A DNA stretch of 64,000 nt, from contig NZ_REFU01000001.1 in assembly GCF_003688915.1 (NCBI RefSeq), positions 3,720,001-3,784,000 of the forward strand, written 5' to 3'. How positions within the stretch are numbered: position 1 is the first letter of the stretch; each line of letters opens with the position of its first letter. The notes beneath the pieces are model-generated. The model made no database searches. It worked only from the letters and a program-made list of their open reading frames with translations, and was not told the DNA's origin. Made by a program: the position numbers and the translations under genes. This document shows positions 17,255 through 26,254 of the stretch, piece by piece. Origin of the DNA: Rhodococcus sp. SBT000017 (GTDB lineage: Bacteria; Actinomycetota; Actinomycetes; Mycobacteriales; Mycobacteriaceae).

Positions 17255-17854
17255 TCAGTCGTTGTGCTGCCCGTAGTTCACGGTGATGATCTGGTCGACG
17301 CGAACCGGCGAGGATTCGATCTCTGAGAGCGCGAGAATGCCGGCAACGGTCTCCGCGCTGCCTCCGAGATATGTACACGGGAAGTCGAAGTGCTGAGCCA
17401 CGCACCACGCGTGGTCGGCCGGCCACCACAGACTCGGCGAGAGTCCTCTGAGCGTGTCGGTTGCGCGCGAGACCGGTCCCTTCAACAGAAAATAGTTGTA
17501 ACCGGCGATGTCCGCGGTCGGTGCCTTGTCGCGAATGTCGTCGAGGGCGGTGTTGCCTTCCCAGACCGCGAACCAGCATTCGTTCGGCGTTTTCGTGCTT
17601 CGGACGAGTACCTCGATGATGGAAGTCAGCTGAACATGCCAGGCTACAACGGTTTTCGCCGGCGACAAGGGGTGAGGCGTGCCGTTACGAGCGGGATAAT
17701 TGATGCGGGCATAGGCGTCGAACACAGTGGGGACCAGCGAGCCCACCGTGGTTTGGGCGACGACCTCGAGACTGTTGTTCACCCAGTGCGCCTCCGAGAC
17801 ATCCTGTTGCAGATCGTCGCCCGACCATTCCGCGCGATAGAAGCTCGATGCCAC
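17255..17854 (-). CDS. Hypothetical protein
   Basis: 199 residues from a GTG at 17854. The frame stays open upstream but there it overlaps the aldo/keto reductase gene and reads as non-coding. Composition is soluble and Trp-rich (WHVQLTSIIEVLV, ECWFAVWEGN, LSPSLWWPADHAWCVAQHFDF, TYLGGSAETVAGIL). No known motif was recognised. Its start codon has no strong ribosome-binding site, so the start is uncertain. Confidence 0.6.
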   Translation of the reverse strand: MASSFYRAEWSGDDLQQDVSEAHWVNNSLEVVAQTTVGSLVPTVFDAYARINYPARNGTPHPLSPAKTVVAWHVQLTSIIEVLVRSTKTPNECWFAVWEGNTALDDIRDKAPTADIAGYNYFLLKGPVSRATDTLRGLSPSLWWPADHAWCVAQHFDFPCTYLGGSAETVAGILALSEIESSPVRVDQIITVNYGQHND

Positions 17855-17915
17855 AGACGTCAGACTACCGACATCCGGTGTGGCTGAGACAACCCGTTGT
17901 GCACGCGAGAAGCGG

Positions 17916-18782
17916 CTAAGGCACGATCTGTGAACCGGCATCCAATTGCTCGATTTCGGAGCTGTCGAGTACCAGCTGCGCCGCATCGATGTTCGCGCGC
18001 AGGTGGGAAATCGACGACGTCCCGGGTAGCGGAACAACAGTCGCCGCGGCGTCGTTGCCGCGATGATGAACCCAGGCCAACGCGATCTGACCGGTTGTCA
18101 TACCTCTGTTCGACGCGATCCTCGCGAGAGTATGGACAAGTGGCGTGTCGTCCGAGCCGGTCAGGCTGCCATGGCCGAGGGGGGAGTGCGCTATGAGTGC
18201 GATGTCGAGCTCTGCGAGAGTCGGCAGGAATGATTCTGCCTCTCGGTGGGCGAGCGACCACTGTTGTTGCACAACAGTAATGGGATGTATCGCGTGGGCG
18301 CGCCGGATGTCATCGACGGTGACGTTAGACAGACCCAGGTGCCCAATCTTGCCTGCCTGCTTCAGTTCTGCCATCGCAGCGACGGTCTCCTCTATCGGCG
18401 TCTTCTCGCTGCGATGATGCAGGTAGTAGACATCGAGGTTGTCGACGCCGAGTCGCTCCAGCGTGCCGTCGATTGCAGTGTGGACGGTGTGCGGATCTGC
18501 CCTCACCGACCAGTCGTCGAACCGACCCGACTCGCCCCAGTAGACACCGAACTTGCTGCAGAGCGTCACCTGCTCGCGATACGACCCCAAGGCGCGTCCC
18601 ACAAGTTCTTCGTTGCCATACATTTCGGCGGTATCGAGCAACGACACGCCGGCCTCGACGGCAGTCCGGACCAAGACTGCAGGATCCCGGTCCGAATCTC
18701 CCCACCCATCGTCCTTCAGGCGCATCAAGCCCAGACCCTGAATCGGTGGGATGTCCATTGTCCACGGCGTCGCGTCGGTCAT
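17916..18782 (-). CDS. Aldo/keto reductase
   Basis: NADPH-dependent oxidoreductase, 288 residues, TIM-barrel family. Catalytic residues are visible: Asp and Tyr in SLLDTAEMYGNEE, Lys in TLCSKFG, and His in YYLHHRS. The cofactor region is VPLPGTSSISHLRANI near the C-terminus. The ATG at 18782 was chosen because conserved sequence (DIPPIQGLGLMRL) begins shortly after it; the frame extends upstream without conservation. Substrate unknown. Confidence 0.88.
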   Translation of the reverse strand: MTDATPWTMDIPPIQGLGLMRLKDDGWGDSDRDPAVLVRTAVEAGVSLLDTAEMYGNEELVGRALGSYREQVTLCSKFGVYWGESGRFDDWSVRADPHTVHTAIDGTLERLGVDNLDVYYLHHRSEKTPIEETVAAMAELKQAGKIGHLGLSNVTVDDIRRAHAIHPITVVQQQWSLAHREAESFLPTLAELDIALIAHSPLGHGSLTGSDDTPLVHTLARIASNRGMTTGQIALAWVHHRGNDAAATVVPLPGTSSISHLRANIDAAQLVLDSSEIEQLDAGSQIVP

Positions 18783-18920
18783 GGGCGATACCGTAGAACC
18801 TCGAGGGCAGTCGAGGTCAAGTGATGGGCTCTTCGTCGGCGCACCCGGGCGCTCGCTACCGTCCGTAACTATCAAACACGCGTTCGAAAGTGTGTCGGTG
18901 GGTCGCGGTAGATTCTGTTC

Positions 18921-20744
18921 ATGCTTTCGGGGGACGGCGGATCAGGGGTGGACGGCATCGAGACGGTGCCGCCCGCCCCTGAGGTGTCCGATCCCGAGCT
19001 GTCGATGCTGATCAATCGGGTCGAGTCCGCGGTCGCTGAGTTGGCCGGGCAGGCGTCGGTGGCGTGGTCGAACGCGGACCGGCGTGCGGTGATCCAACGC
19101 ATGGAGATGCTCACCAGGTCCGTCACCGCGCACTCGTACACCTGGCTCAACGAACTGATCACCCAACACGGCCTCGACATCTACCCGGGCTCTGTGCCGT
19201 CGTCGGTGGCATGGATGCTGCGGATCACCCCACGAACAGCAGGCGCACGAGTGCGTCTGGCGGCGGAGTTGGGGGATCGCACCTCCTTCTCCGGTGAAGT
19301 ACTGCCGCCGCTGCTGCCGCACACCGGTGCTGCGCTTCGGGCGGGGTTGCTCGATGCCAAGCATGTGCAGATGATCCGCGAGTTCTTTCGGCACCTGCCC
19401 CGGGACGTCGATCCGCAGACCCGCGAGCTCGCCGAACAGCAGTTGGTGGGCTTCGCATCGACCAGGCGGCCTGACGACTTCGCGCCGTTGGTGGCGAATC
19501 TGGACTCGATCCTCAACCCCGACGGCGACTACGACGAAGACGAGGACGAAGACGGGAAACCGCCGAAGCCGCCCAAGCGACGGGATGCGTTCTTCTACCT
19601 CGGCGAACAAGGTGCAGACGGCATGTCGGAAGGCGAATTCTGCGTCGACCCCGAACTACGGGCCTACCTCGAAGCCTTGTTCTCCAAAGCCGCGAAACCC
19701 GGCATGTACAACCCCGCCGACGGAAAACCGATCGTCGACGACGAGACCGACAGCTCTTCCGGCGGCAAGGACAGCACGAGCCCTGGGGCCGCGAGCGACG
19801 GTGCGCGTCCTGATCCTGCAGCAGCCGAGAAGGATTCGGCAACACCGGGCGATGTCGCCGATGCAGACACGCCACCGCTACCGGAGCCGGACGAAGGGTC
19901 GCCGAGCGGTGCGGGACTGTGGGGCGACGGTCCATGCGACGGAGACGGCAACTGCGCAGGTGGCATCGAATGCGGCTGCGGCACAGACTCCGACGACACT
20001 GCCGAACCCGAAGACACTGCCGACTCCGAATCCGATACCGGCGAAGCGAAGAAAAAGGCAGCGGCGCACGACGCTGCCGCAGCTCGTGACATCCGCACCC
20101 CACGCGAACGCCAACACGACGCCCTGAAACTGGCACTGAGGCAGACCCTTGCCTCCGGCACACTCGGCACCCACCGAGGCCTACCCGTCACCGCCATCGT
20201 CACCATGACCCTGCGCGATCTCGAAGCCGGCCGCGGATACGCCAAAACCGCCACCGGATCACGCATCTCCATCCGCGACGCCATCCGCATGGCCTCCCAC
20301 GCCCACCACTACCTCACCCTCTTCGACGACCACGGCAGAGCCCTCTACCTCGGCCGATCCAAACGCATCGCCTCCGCCGACCAACGCATCGTGCTCATCG
20401 CCCGCGACCGAGGCTGCAGCTTCCCCTCCTGCACCCGCCCCGCAACCTGGTGCCAAGCCCACCACCTCGACGACTGGATCGACGGCGGCCTCACCGACAT
20501 CGACTCCCTCACCTTCGGCTGCGACATGCACCACGCACTCGTCGGCACCGGACCAGGAAAATGGGCAACCACCAAAACCACAGCAGAACATCGATACCCG
20601 GGACGCACCCTCTGGCACCCACCAACCGGGATGGACCCCCAACGCCGCGGACTGATCAACCACGCCCACCACCCCGAAGAAGTCCTCTACCCACCCGACA
20701 ACCACGACGCGTCCGGCGACGAGGAACCACGACAACCCGCATGA
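18921..20744 (+). CDS. DUF222/HNH endonuclease-domain protein (13E12-repeat type)
   Basis: 607 residues. The N-terminal DUF222 part (about residues 20-260, including RAVIQRMEMLTRSVTAHSYTW and RLAAELGDRTSF) and a C-terminal HNH domain (RDRGCSFPSCTRPATWCQAHH ... LTFGCDMHHALVG) match the multicopy 13E12-like family common in mycobacteria and rhodococci. Between them is a low-complexity Asp/Ser/Glu/Gly-rich linker (about residues 270-380) with a Cys-rich patch. An exact function is not established; the HNH motif implies nuclease chemistry with Zn-binding cysteines. Such genes are often repeated in one genome and can recombine. Confidence 0.88.
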   Translation: MLSGDGGSGVDGIETVPPAPEVSDPELSMLINRVESAVAELAGQASVAWSNADRRAVIQRMEMLTRSVTAHSYTWLNELITQHGLDIYPGSVPSSVAWMLRITPRTAGARVRLAAELGDRTSFSGEVLPPLLPHTGAALRAGLLDAKHVQMIREFFRHLPRDVDPQTRELAEQQLVGFASTRRPDDFAPLVANLDSILNPDGDYDEDEDEDGKPPKPPKRRDAFFYLGEQGADGMSEGEFCVDPELRAYLEALFSKAAKPGMYNPADGKPIVDDETDSSSGGKDSTSPGAASDGARPDPAAAEKDSATPGDVADADTPPLPEPDEGSPSGAGLWGDGPCDGDGNCAGGIECGCGTDSDDTAEPEDTADSESDTGEAKKKAAAHDAAAARDIRTPRERQHDALKLALRQTLASGTLGTHRGLPVTAIVTMTLRDLEAGRGYAKTATGSRISIRDAIRMASHAHHYLTLFDDHGRALYLGRSKRIASADQRIVLIARDRGCSFPSCTRPATWCQAHHLDDWIDGGLTDIDSLTFGCDMHHALVGTGPGKWATTKTTAEHRYPGRTLWHPPTGMDPQRRGLINHAHHPEEVLYPPDNHDASGDEEPRQPA

Positions 20745-20862
20745 CGGCAAGAACCAGTTTCCGGGCACAGCTCTGTCTGTCGTCGGTAAATGGCAGCCGC
20801 CGCACCGGGCGCGAGCGAAAACTAGTAGGGCTCTCTAGTAGGCGCCTGCGTACGGTAAGTGG

Positions 20863-21219
20863 ATGATGGTTCTCGCGAGCAGGACGGCAGTACTGTCGCC
20901 GCCGGTCCGCTTCGTATGGAAGGCGCTCATGCGCCCAGATGTGCATCCGCAGAATCGAGGATTCGCCTGGCCGGTGATGTTCGAGGGTCAGCCGCTACCC
21001 CGCATTGTCGAGAGCAGCGAGTTCGACCGCGTTGTCTGGAGCTCGCCGTGGCCGAGCCATCCCGACGTCCTGTTGCAGTTCGACCTGACTCCTGAGACCC
21101 GGCTGCGCTGGACGCTGTTGGCCCACCCGCCCGTGCCCGATCCGCAGACCGTTGAATGGCTACGCGATCAAGTGAGCCATCTGGTGAACATCGACCTGCG
21201 CAACGCGACTGGATATTGA
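20863..21219 (+). CDS. SRPBCC-like hypothetical protein
   Basis: 118 residues; starts at one of two adjacent ATG codons. The pattern RFVWKALMRPD, IVESSEFDRVVWSSPW, VLLQFDLTPETRLRWTLLAH resembles START/SRPBCC ligand-binding domains, but the match is weak and by eye only. No signal peptide or catalytic residues. Confidence 0.55.
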   Translation: MMVLASRTAVLSPPVRFVWKALMRPDVHPQNRGFAWPVMFEGQPLPRIVESSEFDRVVWSSPWPSHPDVLLQFDLTPETRLRWTLLAHPPVPDPQTVEWLRDQVSHLVNIDLRNATGY

Positions 21220-21223
21220 ACTG

Positions 21224-21421
21224 TCATCTGTTGCCGCCGCTCGGTCCGTAGGGATAGCGCTTGCCGACCACGAACCACAGGATCGGCCCGATGATCGGCA
21301 GTAGCACCACAACGAATGCCCACGCCAGCTTCGCCCAACAGCCCATGGTGCGGTCACAGGCGATCGACAGTAACGCCATCAATGACAGCAGAACGGTGAC
21401 GGCACCACCGGCAGAAGCCAT
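21224..21421 (-). CDS. Small PLDc_N-type membrane protein
   Basis: 65 residues with two hydrophobic helices (GAVTVLLSLMALLSIA and AWAFVVVLLPIIGPILWFVVG) joined by a short loop and ending in the PIIGPILWFVVGKRYPYG signature of the phospholipase D N-terminal (PLDc_N) membrane-anchor family. A second, longer member is at 22450-22692. Role unknown. Confidence 0.75.
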   Translation of the reverse strand: MASAGGAVTVLLSLMALLSIACDRTMGCWAKLAWAFVVVLLPIIGPILWFVVGKRYPYGPSGGNR

Positions 21422-21507
21422 ACCCGAGACGGTAGCTCAGCCAGCGCTGCGAACAATCTCGAGCCGTCTCGTCGCGCTACTGGATCCGGTGATCGATGCC
21501 CGAACGG

Positions 21508-21801
21508 CTACGGGATCTTGTCCCCGTTGATGGCGTGCACCCAGCACTTCGGATCCTCGACGAGCCATGCATCGGAGTCCGTGACTGTTCCCGTCCGAAA
21601 CTGGATGCGGAGCAGGATGCGGCCGACCCTCTTGCCGGCATGCAATCCGGTCACGTCCGCACCGTCGATGTCCTGCAACGGTATTCGAAGCGGAGTGGAA
21701 CTGCCGATGCGACGGATCCACAGTTCGCTCTCGGTCAGGGCAGCGGGGAATCGTAGCGAGCTGGGTTGGTAGTCACGCCAAAATCCGACAACTGTCGACA
21801 G
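21508..21801 (-). pseudogene. Protein-like frame without a usable start codon
   Basis: About 97 codons reading FWRDYQPSSLRFPAALTESELW ... AWLVEDPKCWVHAINGDKIP up to a TAG at 21508-21510. Codon choice and residue pattern look coding and PH-like (ELWIRRIG, LRIPLQDIDGADV). No ATG, GTG or TTG is available in frame before the conserved region, and the frame runs into the DinB gene's start on the other strand. It may be 5'-truncated, use a rare CTG/ATT start, or contain an error. The 401-bp gap between 21421 and 21822 holds only this. Confidence 0.45.
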
Positions 21802-21821
21802 AACAATTCTAGGGTGTACCG

Positions 21822-22358
21822 GTGACCGAACCTCCTGATCGACTGGATCTTCTCCGATGGCAGTTCGATCTGACGTGGTCTCTGTTCGAGCTTCATCTCG
21901 ATCAGCTCACTTTCGAGTTGCTTGTGTGGGAGCCGGTCCCTGCGAATTGGAACGTGAGGCAGGACGCCGATCGAAGGTGGGTCCCGGACTGGGAGGACGA
22001 GGAGCCGGACCCGATCCCCGTTCCGACGATCGGTTGGATTACGTGGCACATCGGTTGGTGGTGGACGTCGGCGATAGACCAAGCGCACGGGCTACGGCCG
22101 CGTGACCGCACGGACGTCGTATGGCCGGGGAGCCTTGATGAGGTTTTGGCTTCGCTACGTGGACTCCGCTTGGAATGGATATCAATCCTGAACGGCTACA
22201 AAGAGTCTGACCTGGACGCTTCCGCCCCTTACCCGTGGGGCGATGATTCTGGAATGACCGTCGCCCACACCGTCGCGTGGGTGAACGCGGAGCTGATGAA
22301 GAACGTGTCCGAGATCGGTCAACTTCGACTGCTGTGGGCAGCTTCCCCGAACCGGTAG
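21822..22358 (+). CDS. DinB-superfamily protein
   Basis: 178 residues, four-helix DinB/YfiT type. Conserved features: an N-terminal helix with LDLLRWQFDLTWSLFELHLDQL, a WHIGWWWTSAIDQAHG segment holding a metal-ligand His, and a final helix with AHTVAWVNAELMKNVSEIGQL containing another. In some actinobacteria such proteins are thiol transferases or mycothiol-dependent; the substrate here is unknown. GTG start. Confidence 0.8.
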   Translation: MTEPPDRLDLLRWQFDLTWSLFELHLDQLTFELLVWEPVPANWNVRQDADRRWVPDWEDEEPDPIPVPTIGWITWHIGWWWTSAIDQAHGLRPRDRTDVVWPGSLDEVLASLRGLRLEWISILNGYKESDLDASAPYPWGDDSGMTVAHTVAWVNAELMKNVSEIGQLRLLWAASPNR

Positions 22359-22449
22359 TGTTCCAGACCTGCTTGGTTCTGCTCGAATCCGAGCACACCG
22401 GTCGCCGTCGGACGACGCTAAGCTGGCTTTCGAGGTGAAGGAGTTGGCG

Positions 22450-22692
22450 ATGAGCAGTGACATCAACCCCACTCTGCCGTTGGCGTTCGATCTCGCCTGG
22501 ATGGCCGCGATCGTGGTGTGGCTGTTGCTCGTCGGTGTTGCGTGGGTATCGATCCTGCGTACTTCCCACCGCCGGCGCGGTGCCGCATTCTGGTGGTGTC
22601 TGCTCGTGTTGCTCATGCCGTTCACCGGTGCGCTGATCTGGTTCTTGGTTCGACCGAACGCCGCTGCCCCCGATCAGCGGACGAGTTCGTAG
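22450..22692 (+). CDS. Small PLDc_N-type membrane protein
   Basis: 80 residues with two transmembrane helices (DLAWMAAIVVWLLLVGVAWV and AFWWCLLVLLMPFTGALIWFLV). The PFTGALIWFLVR ending is the PLDc_N signature. AAGGAG lies 7 nt before the ATG at 22450, favouring it over the GTG 15 nt upstream. Its end overlaps the convergent acetyltransferase gene by 19 nt. Confidence 0.75.
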   Translation: MSSDINPTLPLAFDLAWMAAIVVWLLLVGVAWVSILRTSHRRRGAAFWWCLLVLLMPFTGALIWFLVRPNAAAPDQRTSS

Positions 22693-23126
22693 CGGGCCAG
22701 CCACAACCCGGGCAGTACCTGTTGATCCTCGGTGTGCACGAAGCCGAAGGACTCGTAGAGCCTGCGCGCCGGTGGATTGTCTCGCCCGGTGGCCACGTGC
22801 ACACGTTGTGCGACAATCGATTCCAGCATCGCGTCGACCAATGCCCGTCCGATGCCTCGTCGATGAGCGTGTGGAGCCACCACCAGGCGGTCGATCTCCG
22901 CCTCGGACCACGCTGCAGCCCCGAGTATTTCGTCACCCTCCCGCGCGACGAGCCAATGGACCTGTACAGCACACAGATCGTCGACCGACTCGTGCAGCAG
23001 CGGAATTCGGTCGTCGCCGATCAGCCGTGCTTCGACCGCATACGACCCCTTCTGCACCGCGAGAATCTGATCGGCCAACGGTCGATCGGCAGCTGGGTCG
23101 ACGCGAACGATCTCAATAGCGACCAC
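22674..23126 (-). CDS. GNAT-family N-acetyltransferase
   Basis: 150 residues from a GTG at 23126. The acetyl-CoA motif [25 protein letters not shown] and the following [17 protein letters not shown] are textbook GNAT. The start overlaps the end of the aldo/keto reductase gene by 14 nt on the same strand, suggesting co-transcription. Substrate unknown. Confidence 0.85.
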   Translation of the reverse strand: MVAIEIVRVDPAADRPLADQILAVQKGSYAVEARLIGDDRIPLLHESVDDLCAVQVHWLVAREGDEILGAAAWSEAEIDRLVVAPHAHRRGIGRALVDAMLESIVAQRVHVATGRDNPPARRLYESFGFVHTEDQQVLPGLWLARYELVR

Positions 23127-24087
23127 CAGCAGGAGCAGGCAGAGCGTCGAGTGCCGCACGGTGCTCCGGACTCAAGGTCAGCGTCGCCGCACCTGCGTTC
23201 TCCTCGAGACGCGACGTGCGTCGGGTGCCGGGGATGGGAACCACGTGCTCACCCTGCGCCAACACCCAGGCCAAGGCCACCTGCGCCGGCGTCGCGCCGA
23301 GCTCGTCCGCCACACCCGCGATGGCGTCGACGATCACGAGGTTCGCATCGAGGTTGTCCTGGCTGAAGCGTGGCAGCTGTGAACGGAAATCGTCTGCAGC
23401 AGGCGTGTTTCCGCGAAAGTTTCCGGTCAGGAAGCCGCGACCCAACGGTGAGAACGGGACGAATGCTGCGCCGTTGTCCTGTGTCCACTTCAAGGATGTT
23501 GCGAGGTGGTCGCGCGTCCACAGCGACAATTCCGACTGCACTGCAGAGATCGGATGCACCTGCTGGGCCCGATCGAGTTGTTCGACGCTGAACTCCGAGA
23601 CACCCAGTGCCCGAACCTTTCCCGCCTGCACGGCCTCGGCCATCGCGCCGATGCTGTCCTCCACGTTCACCTCGGGATCCGGGCGATGGAGGTAGTAGAG
23701 GTCGATATGGTCGACGCCCAAGCGCCGCAGTGAGTCGTCGATCGCCTGCCGGAGGTGATCCGGCTTGCCGTCGGGGCCCGAAATGACGGGTTCGCCGGCG
23801 TCGCCGATGTGAGAGACGAGACCGCCCTTGGTCGCGAGGATCACCTCGTCACGCCGATTCCCGATGGCTTTGCCGACGACCTCTTCGTTGGTGAACGGGC
23901 CGTACACATCGGCCGTGTCGATGAAATTCACGCCCAGATCCAAGGCGTGCCCGATGACGTGATCGGGGCTCTCCGTCCTATCGTCGGCCTTGTACGCCCA
24001 GGTCATTCCCATGCAGCCCAGGCCTATGGCTCCGACTGTCGGTCCGTCGTTCCACAGGGTGCGGGTAGGTACGGTGCGTGTGGTCAT
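23113..24087 (-). CDS. Aldo/keto reductase
   Basis: 324 residues, YajO/YhdN-like subgroup. [14 protein letters not shown] starts the barrel; catalytic Asp and Tyr are in [16 protein letters not shown], Lys in ILATKGG, His in YYLHRPDP. The C-terminal cofactor motif is [18 protein letters not shown]. The ATG at 24087 is preferred; another ATG four codons upstream is possible. Likely reduces aldehydes or quinones using NADPH; the substrate is unknown. Confidence 0.9.
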   Translation of the reverse strand: MTTRTVPTRTLWNDGPTVGAIGLGCMGMTWAYKADDRTESPDHVIGHALDLGVNFIDTADVYGPFTNEEVVGKAIGNRRDEVILATKGGLVSHIGDAGEPVISGPDGKPDHLRQAIDDSLRRLGVDHIDLYYLHRPDPEVNVEDSIGAMAEAVQAGKVRALGVSEFSVEQLDRAQQVHPISAVQSELSLWTRDHLATSLKWTQDNGAAFVPFSPLGRGFLTGNFRGNTPAADDFRSQLPRFSQDNLDANLVIVDAIAGVADELGATPAQVALAWVLAQGEHVVPIPGTRRTSRLEENAGAATLTLSPEHRAALDALPAPAGGRY

Positions 24088-24151
24088 GTACTCGACCATA
24101 GAGAAGTAAAAGCGTTGTCGCTTGGACTCACCGGGCGACTAGCATCGCCGC

Positions 24152-25063
24152 ATGGCTCTTCCACACTCGAAGGTGTATTTCGGCGATCGTCTGGTCGAGG
24201 CGCAGGATGCGACGCTCGGAGTGGCAACTTCGGCCGTTCTGTACGGGCTCAGTGTCTACACGGTGTTCCCGGTGCAGGTGGACGGTGACCGGCGTACCGC
24301 GTTCCGGTTGCTCGATCACTATCGGCGACTCGTCGAATCCTGCAAGATCATCGGCATCGACACCTTCGCGTCGCAGTGGACGTTCGAGAGGTTCGTACAG
24401 GCAACGCGCGATGTCGTCGCCGCCAACGCTCCGACGACCGAGGTCTACGTTCGCGCCACTGTCCACGTCGACGAGTCGATCCCGGGAACTCGGGTACGTG
24501 GTCTGCACACCACGGTCTCCATCTTCCTGTACGACGCGAACCCCATCGTTCCGCAGAACGGCATGCGGCTTAAAACGAGTGTGTGGCGACGAATTCCGGA
24601 CAACGCCATCCCCTCGCGTGCCAAGGTGAACGGAGCATACGTCAATTCTGTTCTGGCCAAACAGGATGCGATCGACAGTGGCTTCGACGACTGCATCTTC
24701 CTCGACATCAACGGTCACGTCTGTGAACTCAGTGCGGCGAACATCTTTCTCGTCCGCAATGGAGTGCTCGTCACCCCTGACGTCACCAGCGACATTCTCG
24801 ACGGCATCAACCGTCGGACCATTCTGACCCTGGCGCGCGAAGAAGGACTGACGGTTCAGGAGCGAACTGTCGATCTCACCGAGCTGTACATCGCCGACGA
24901 GGTCTTCGTGTGCGGCACCTCCGCGGGAGTTGCTCCGGTGTACGAAATCGATGGTCGCGCAATAGGAACAAAGGAGATCGGCCCGGTGACGCTCACCCTG
25001 CGAAAGCGTCACCAGGCCGCGCTCACCAGCGACGAAGTGCATGGCTGGGTGAGCGTGCTGTGA
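24152..25063 (+). CDS. Class IV (branched-chain-type) PLP aminotransferase
   Basis: 303 residues, fold-type IV. The PLP-binding Lys is in PSRAKVNGAYVNSVLAKQDA, the conserved Glu in HVCELSAANIFLV, and the phosphate-binding GTSAGV near the C-terminus. It resembles IlvE and D-amino-acid/aminodeoxychorismate lyase relatives; the true substrate cannot be told from the sequence alone. The gene starts 64 bp from the divergent aldo/keto reductase and converges on a serine hydrolase with 3 bp between stops. Confidence 0.85.
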   Translation: MALPHSKVYFGDRLVEAQDATLGVATSAVLYGLSVYTVFPVQVDGDRRTAFRLLDHYRRLVESCKIIGIDTFASQWTFERFVQATRDVVAANAPTTEVYVRATVHVDESIPGTRVRGLHTTVSIFLYDANPIVPQNGMRLKTSVWRRIPDNAIPSRAKVNGAYVNSVLAKQDAIDSGFDDCIFLDINGHVCELSAANIFLVRNGVLVTPDVTSDILDGINRRTILTLAREEGLTVQERTVDLTELYIADEVFVCGTSAGVAPVYEIDGRAIGTKEIGPVTLTLRKRHQAALTSDEVHGWVSVL

Positions 25064-25066
25064 GTG

Positions 25067-26215
25067 CTAGGCCGGGCAGCTCGCTGCGAGTCCGGTGATC
25101 ACAGCGTTGGTGGCGACCTGCTCGAGCGGATCCGCGGCTGGATTCGGCGCGGCGGTGGTCCAGGCCAGCGATACCTGACGCTGTCCGTCCGGACTCGAGA
25201 ATGCGAAGGTGCGGTAGCCGAAGCCGTTGCCGCGGTTGCCGAACACGAGCTCACCCGATCCCGGGTTGCACGCGTCCCCGCCCAGCAGCAGGCCGAGTCC
25301 GTACGTCGACGGTGTGACGACCTGCATCTCGTCGATCAGATTCTGCGGGATCAGCGTGCCGTCGAACAGTGCTCTGAAGAAGGTATTCATGTCGCCGACG
25401 GTCGAGACCACGGCGGCTCCGGACGACCAGATGCTGGCGTCGTAATCGGTGACGTCGGTGTAGGTTCCGTTCTCCAGGGTGTAGCCGTGCAAAGCGTCCT
25501 CGTCCAGAGTCGAATCGGTGGGGTACGTCGTGTCGGCCATCTCCAGCGGATCGAAGATCCTGTCCTGCAACGCTTGTCCGATGGGCTTGTCGTCCAGTTC
25601 GGCGACGATCTGTCCGAGGAGGACGTAGTTGGTGTTCGCGTAGCTGAACTCCTTGCCCGGCTCGGTCGTCCAGGGCATGGCCAAGGCCTGAGAGATCAAC
25701 TGGTCGTCGGTGACGGCATCGTTCGCGCGGGCGGCTATCTGCTCCGCAGAGTCGAATCCGGTGAAGTAGTCCGGAACGCCACTGGTGTGATCGAGTAGTT
25801 GGCGAACGGTCACCGGCCTGGGCAACAGACCGGGAAGCACCTCGTCGACCTGCTGATCGAGCTCGAGCTTCCCCTCGTCCACGAGCTGCAGCACCACGGC
25901 AGCAACCATCGCCTTGGTGACGCTGGCGATACGGACCGGGTCGTCAGCAGATGCCGGCTCGGCACCATCGCGCTCGACGAGACCGGCCGCCCCCGACCAC
26001 GAACTCTCGCCGTCGCGTACCTGCGCGACTGCGGCAACGGACCCGGCGTCGACCATGGCGTCCAAGGCTGCCTGGACGTCGTCGGTCTCGAGGCTCCCGC
26101 TCGAGGGCGCGGTGGTGGTCGGCTCGACGGCTGACGGCTCGTCCGTCGACGAGCACCCACTGACCAGCAGGGATGTCGACACTGTGAGGGCGGCGAGGAT
26201 TCGTAGCTTGCTCAT
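25067..26215 (-). CDS. Serine hydrolase lipoprotein (class C beta-lactamase/DD-peptidase fold)
   Basis: 382 residues. Lipobox LLVSGC with Cys21 after a short signal peptide predicts a membrane lipoprotein. Active-site motifs are S98-V-T-K101 (IASVTKAM) and Tyr192-Ala-Asn194 (FSYANTNYV). The third box (usually K/HxG) is not obvious; NRGNGFGYR near the C-terminus is the best candidate. Such proteins are D-Ala-D-Ala carboxypeptidases, esterases or beta-lactamase-like; the role is inferred as cell-wall or ester hydrolysis. Confidence 0.85.
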   Translation of the reverse strand: MSKLRILAALTVSTSLLVSGCSSTDEPSAVEPTTTAPSSGSLETDDVQAALDAMVDAGSVAAVAQVRDGESSWSGAAGLVERDGAEPASADDPVRIASVTKAMVAAVVLQLVDEGKLELDQQVDEVLPGLLPRPVTVRQLLDHTSGVPDYFTGFDSAEQIAARANDAVTDDQLISQALAMPWTTEPGKEFSYANTNYVLLGQIVAELDDKPIGQALQDRIFDPLEMADTTYPTDSTLDEDALHGYTLENGTYTDVTDYDASIWSSGAAVVSTVGDMNTFFRALFDGTLIPQNLIDEMQVVTPSTYGLGLLLGGDACNPGSGELVFGNRGNGFGYRTFAFSSPDGQRQVSLAWTTAAPNPAADPLEQVATNAVITGLAASCPA

Positions 26216-26254
26216 GTCTTCGACGCTAACCCCGCCCTGCGAAGGATTTCAGTG

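Noticed and set aside
21437..21721. Minus-strand 94-codon frame with an ATG in the 21421-21822 gap
   Set aside because: Its residue pattern is arginine/histidine-rich and non-coding. The neighbouring frame without a start codon looks far more protein-like.
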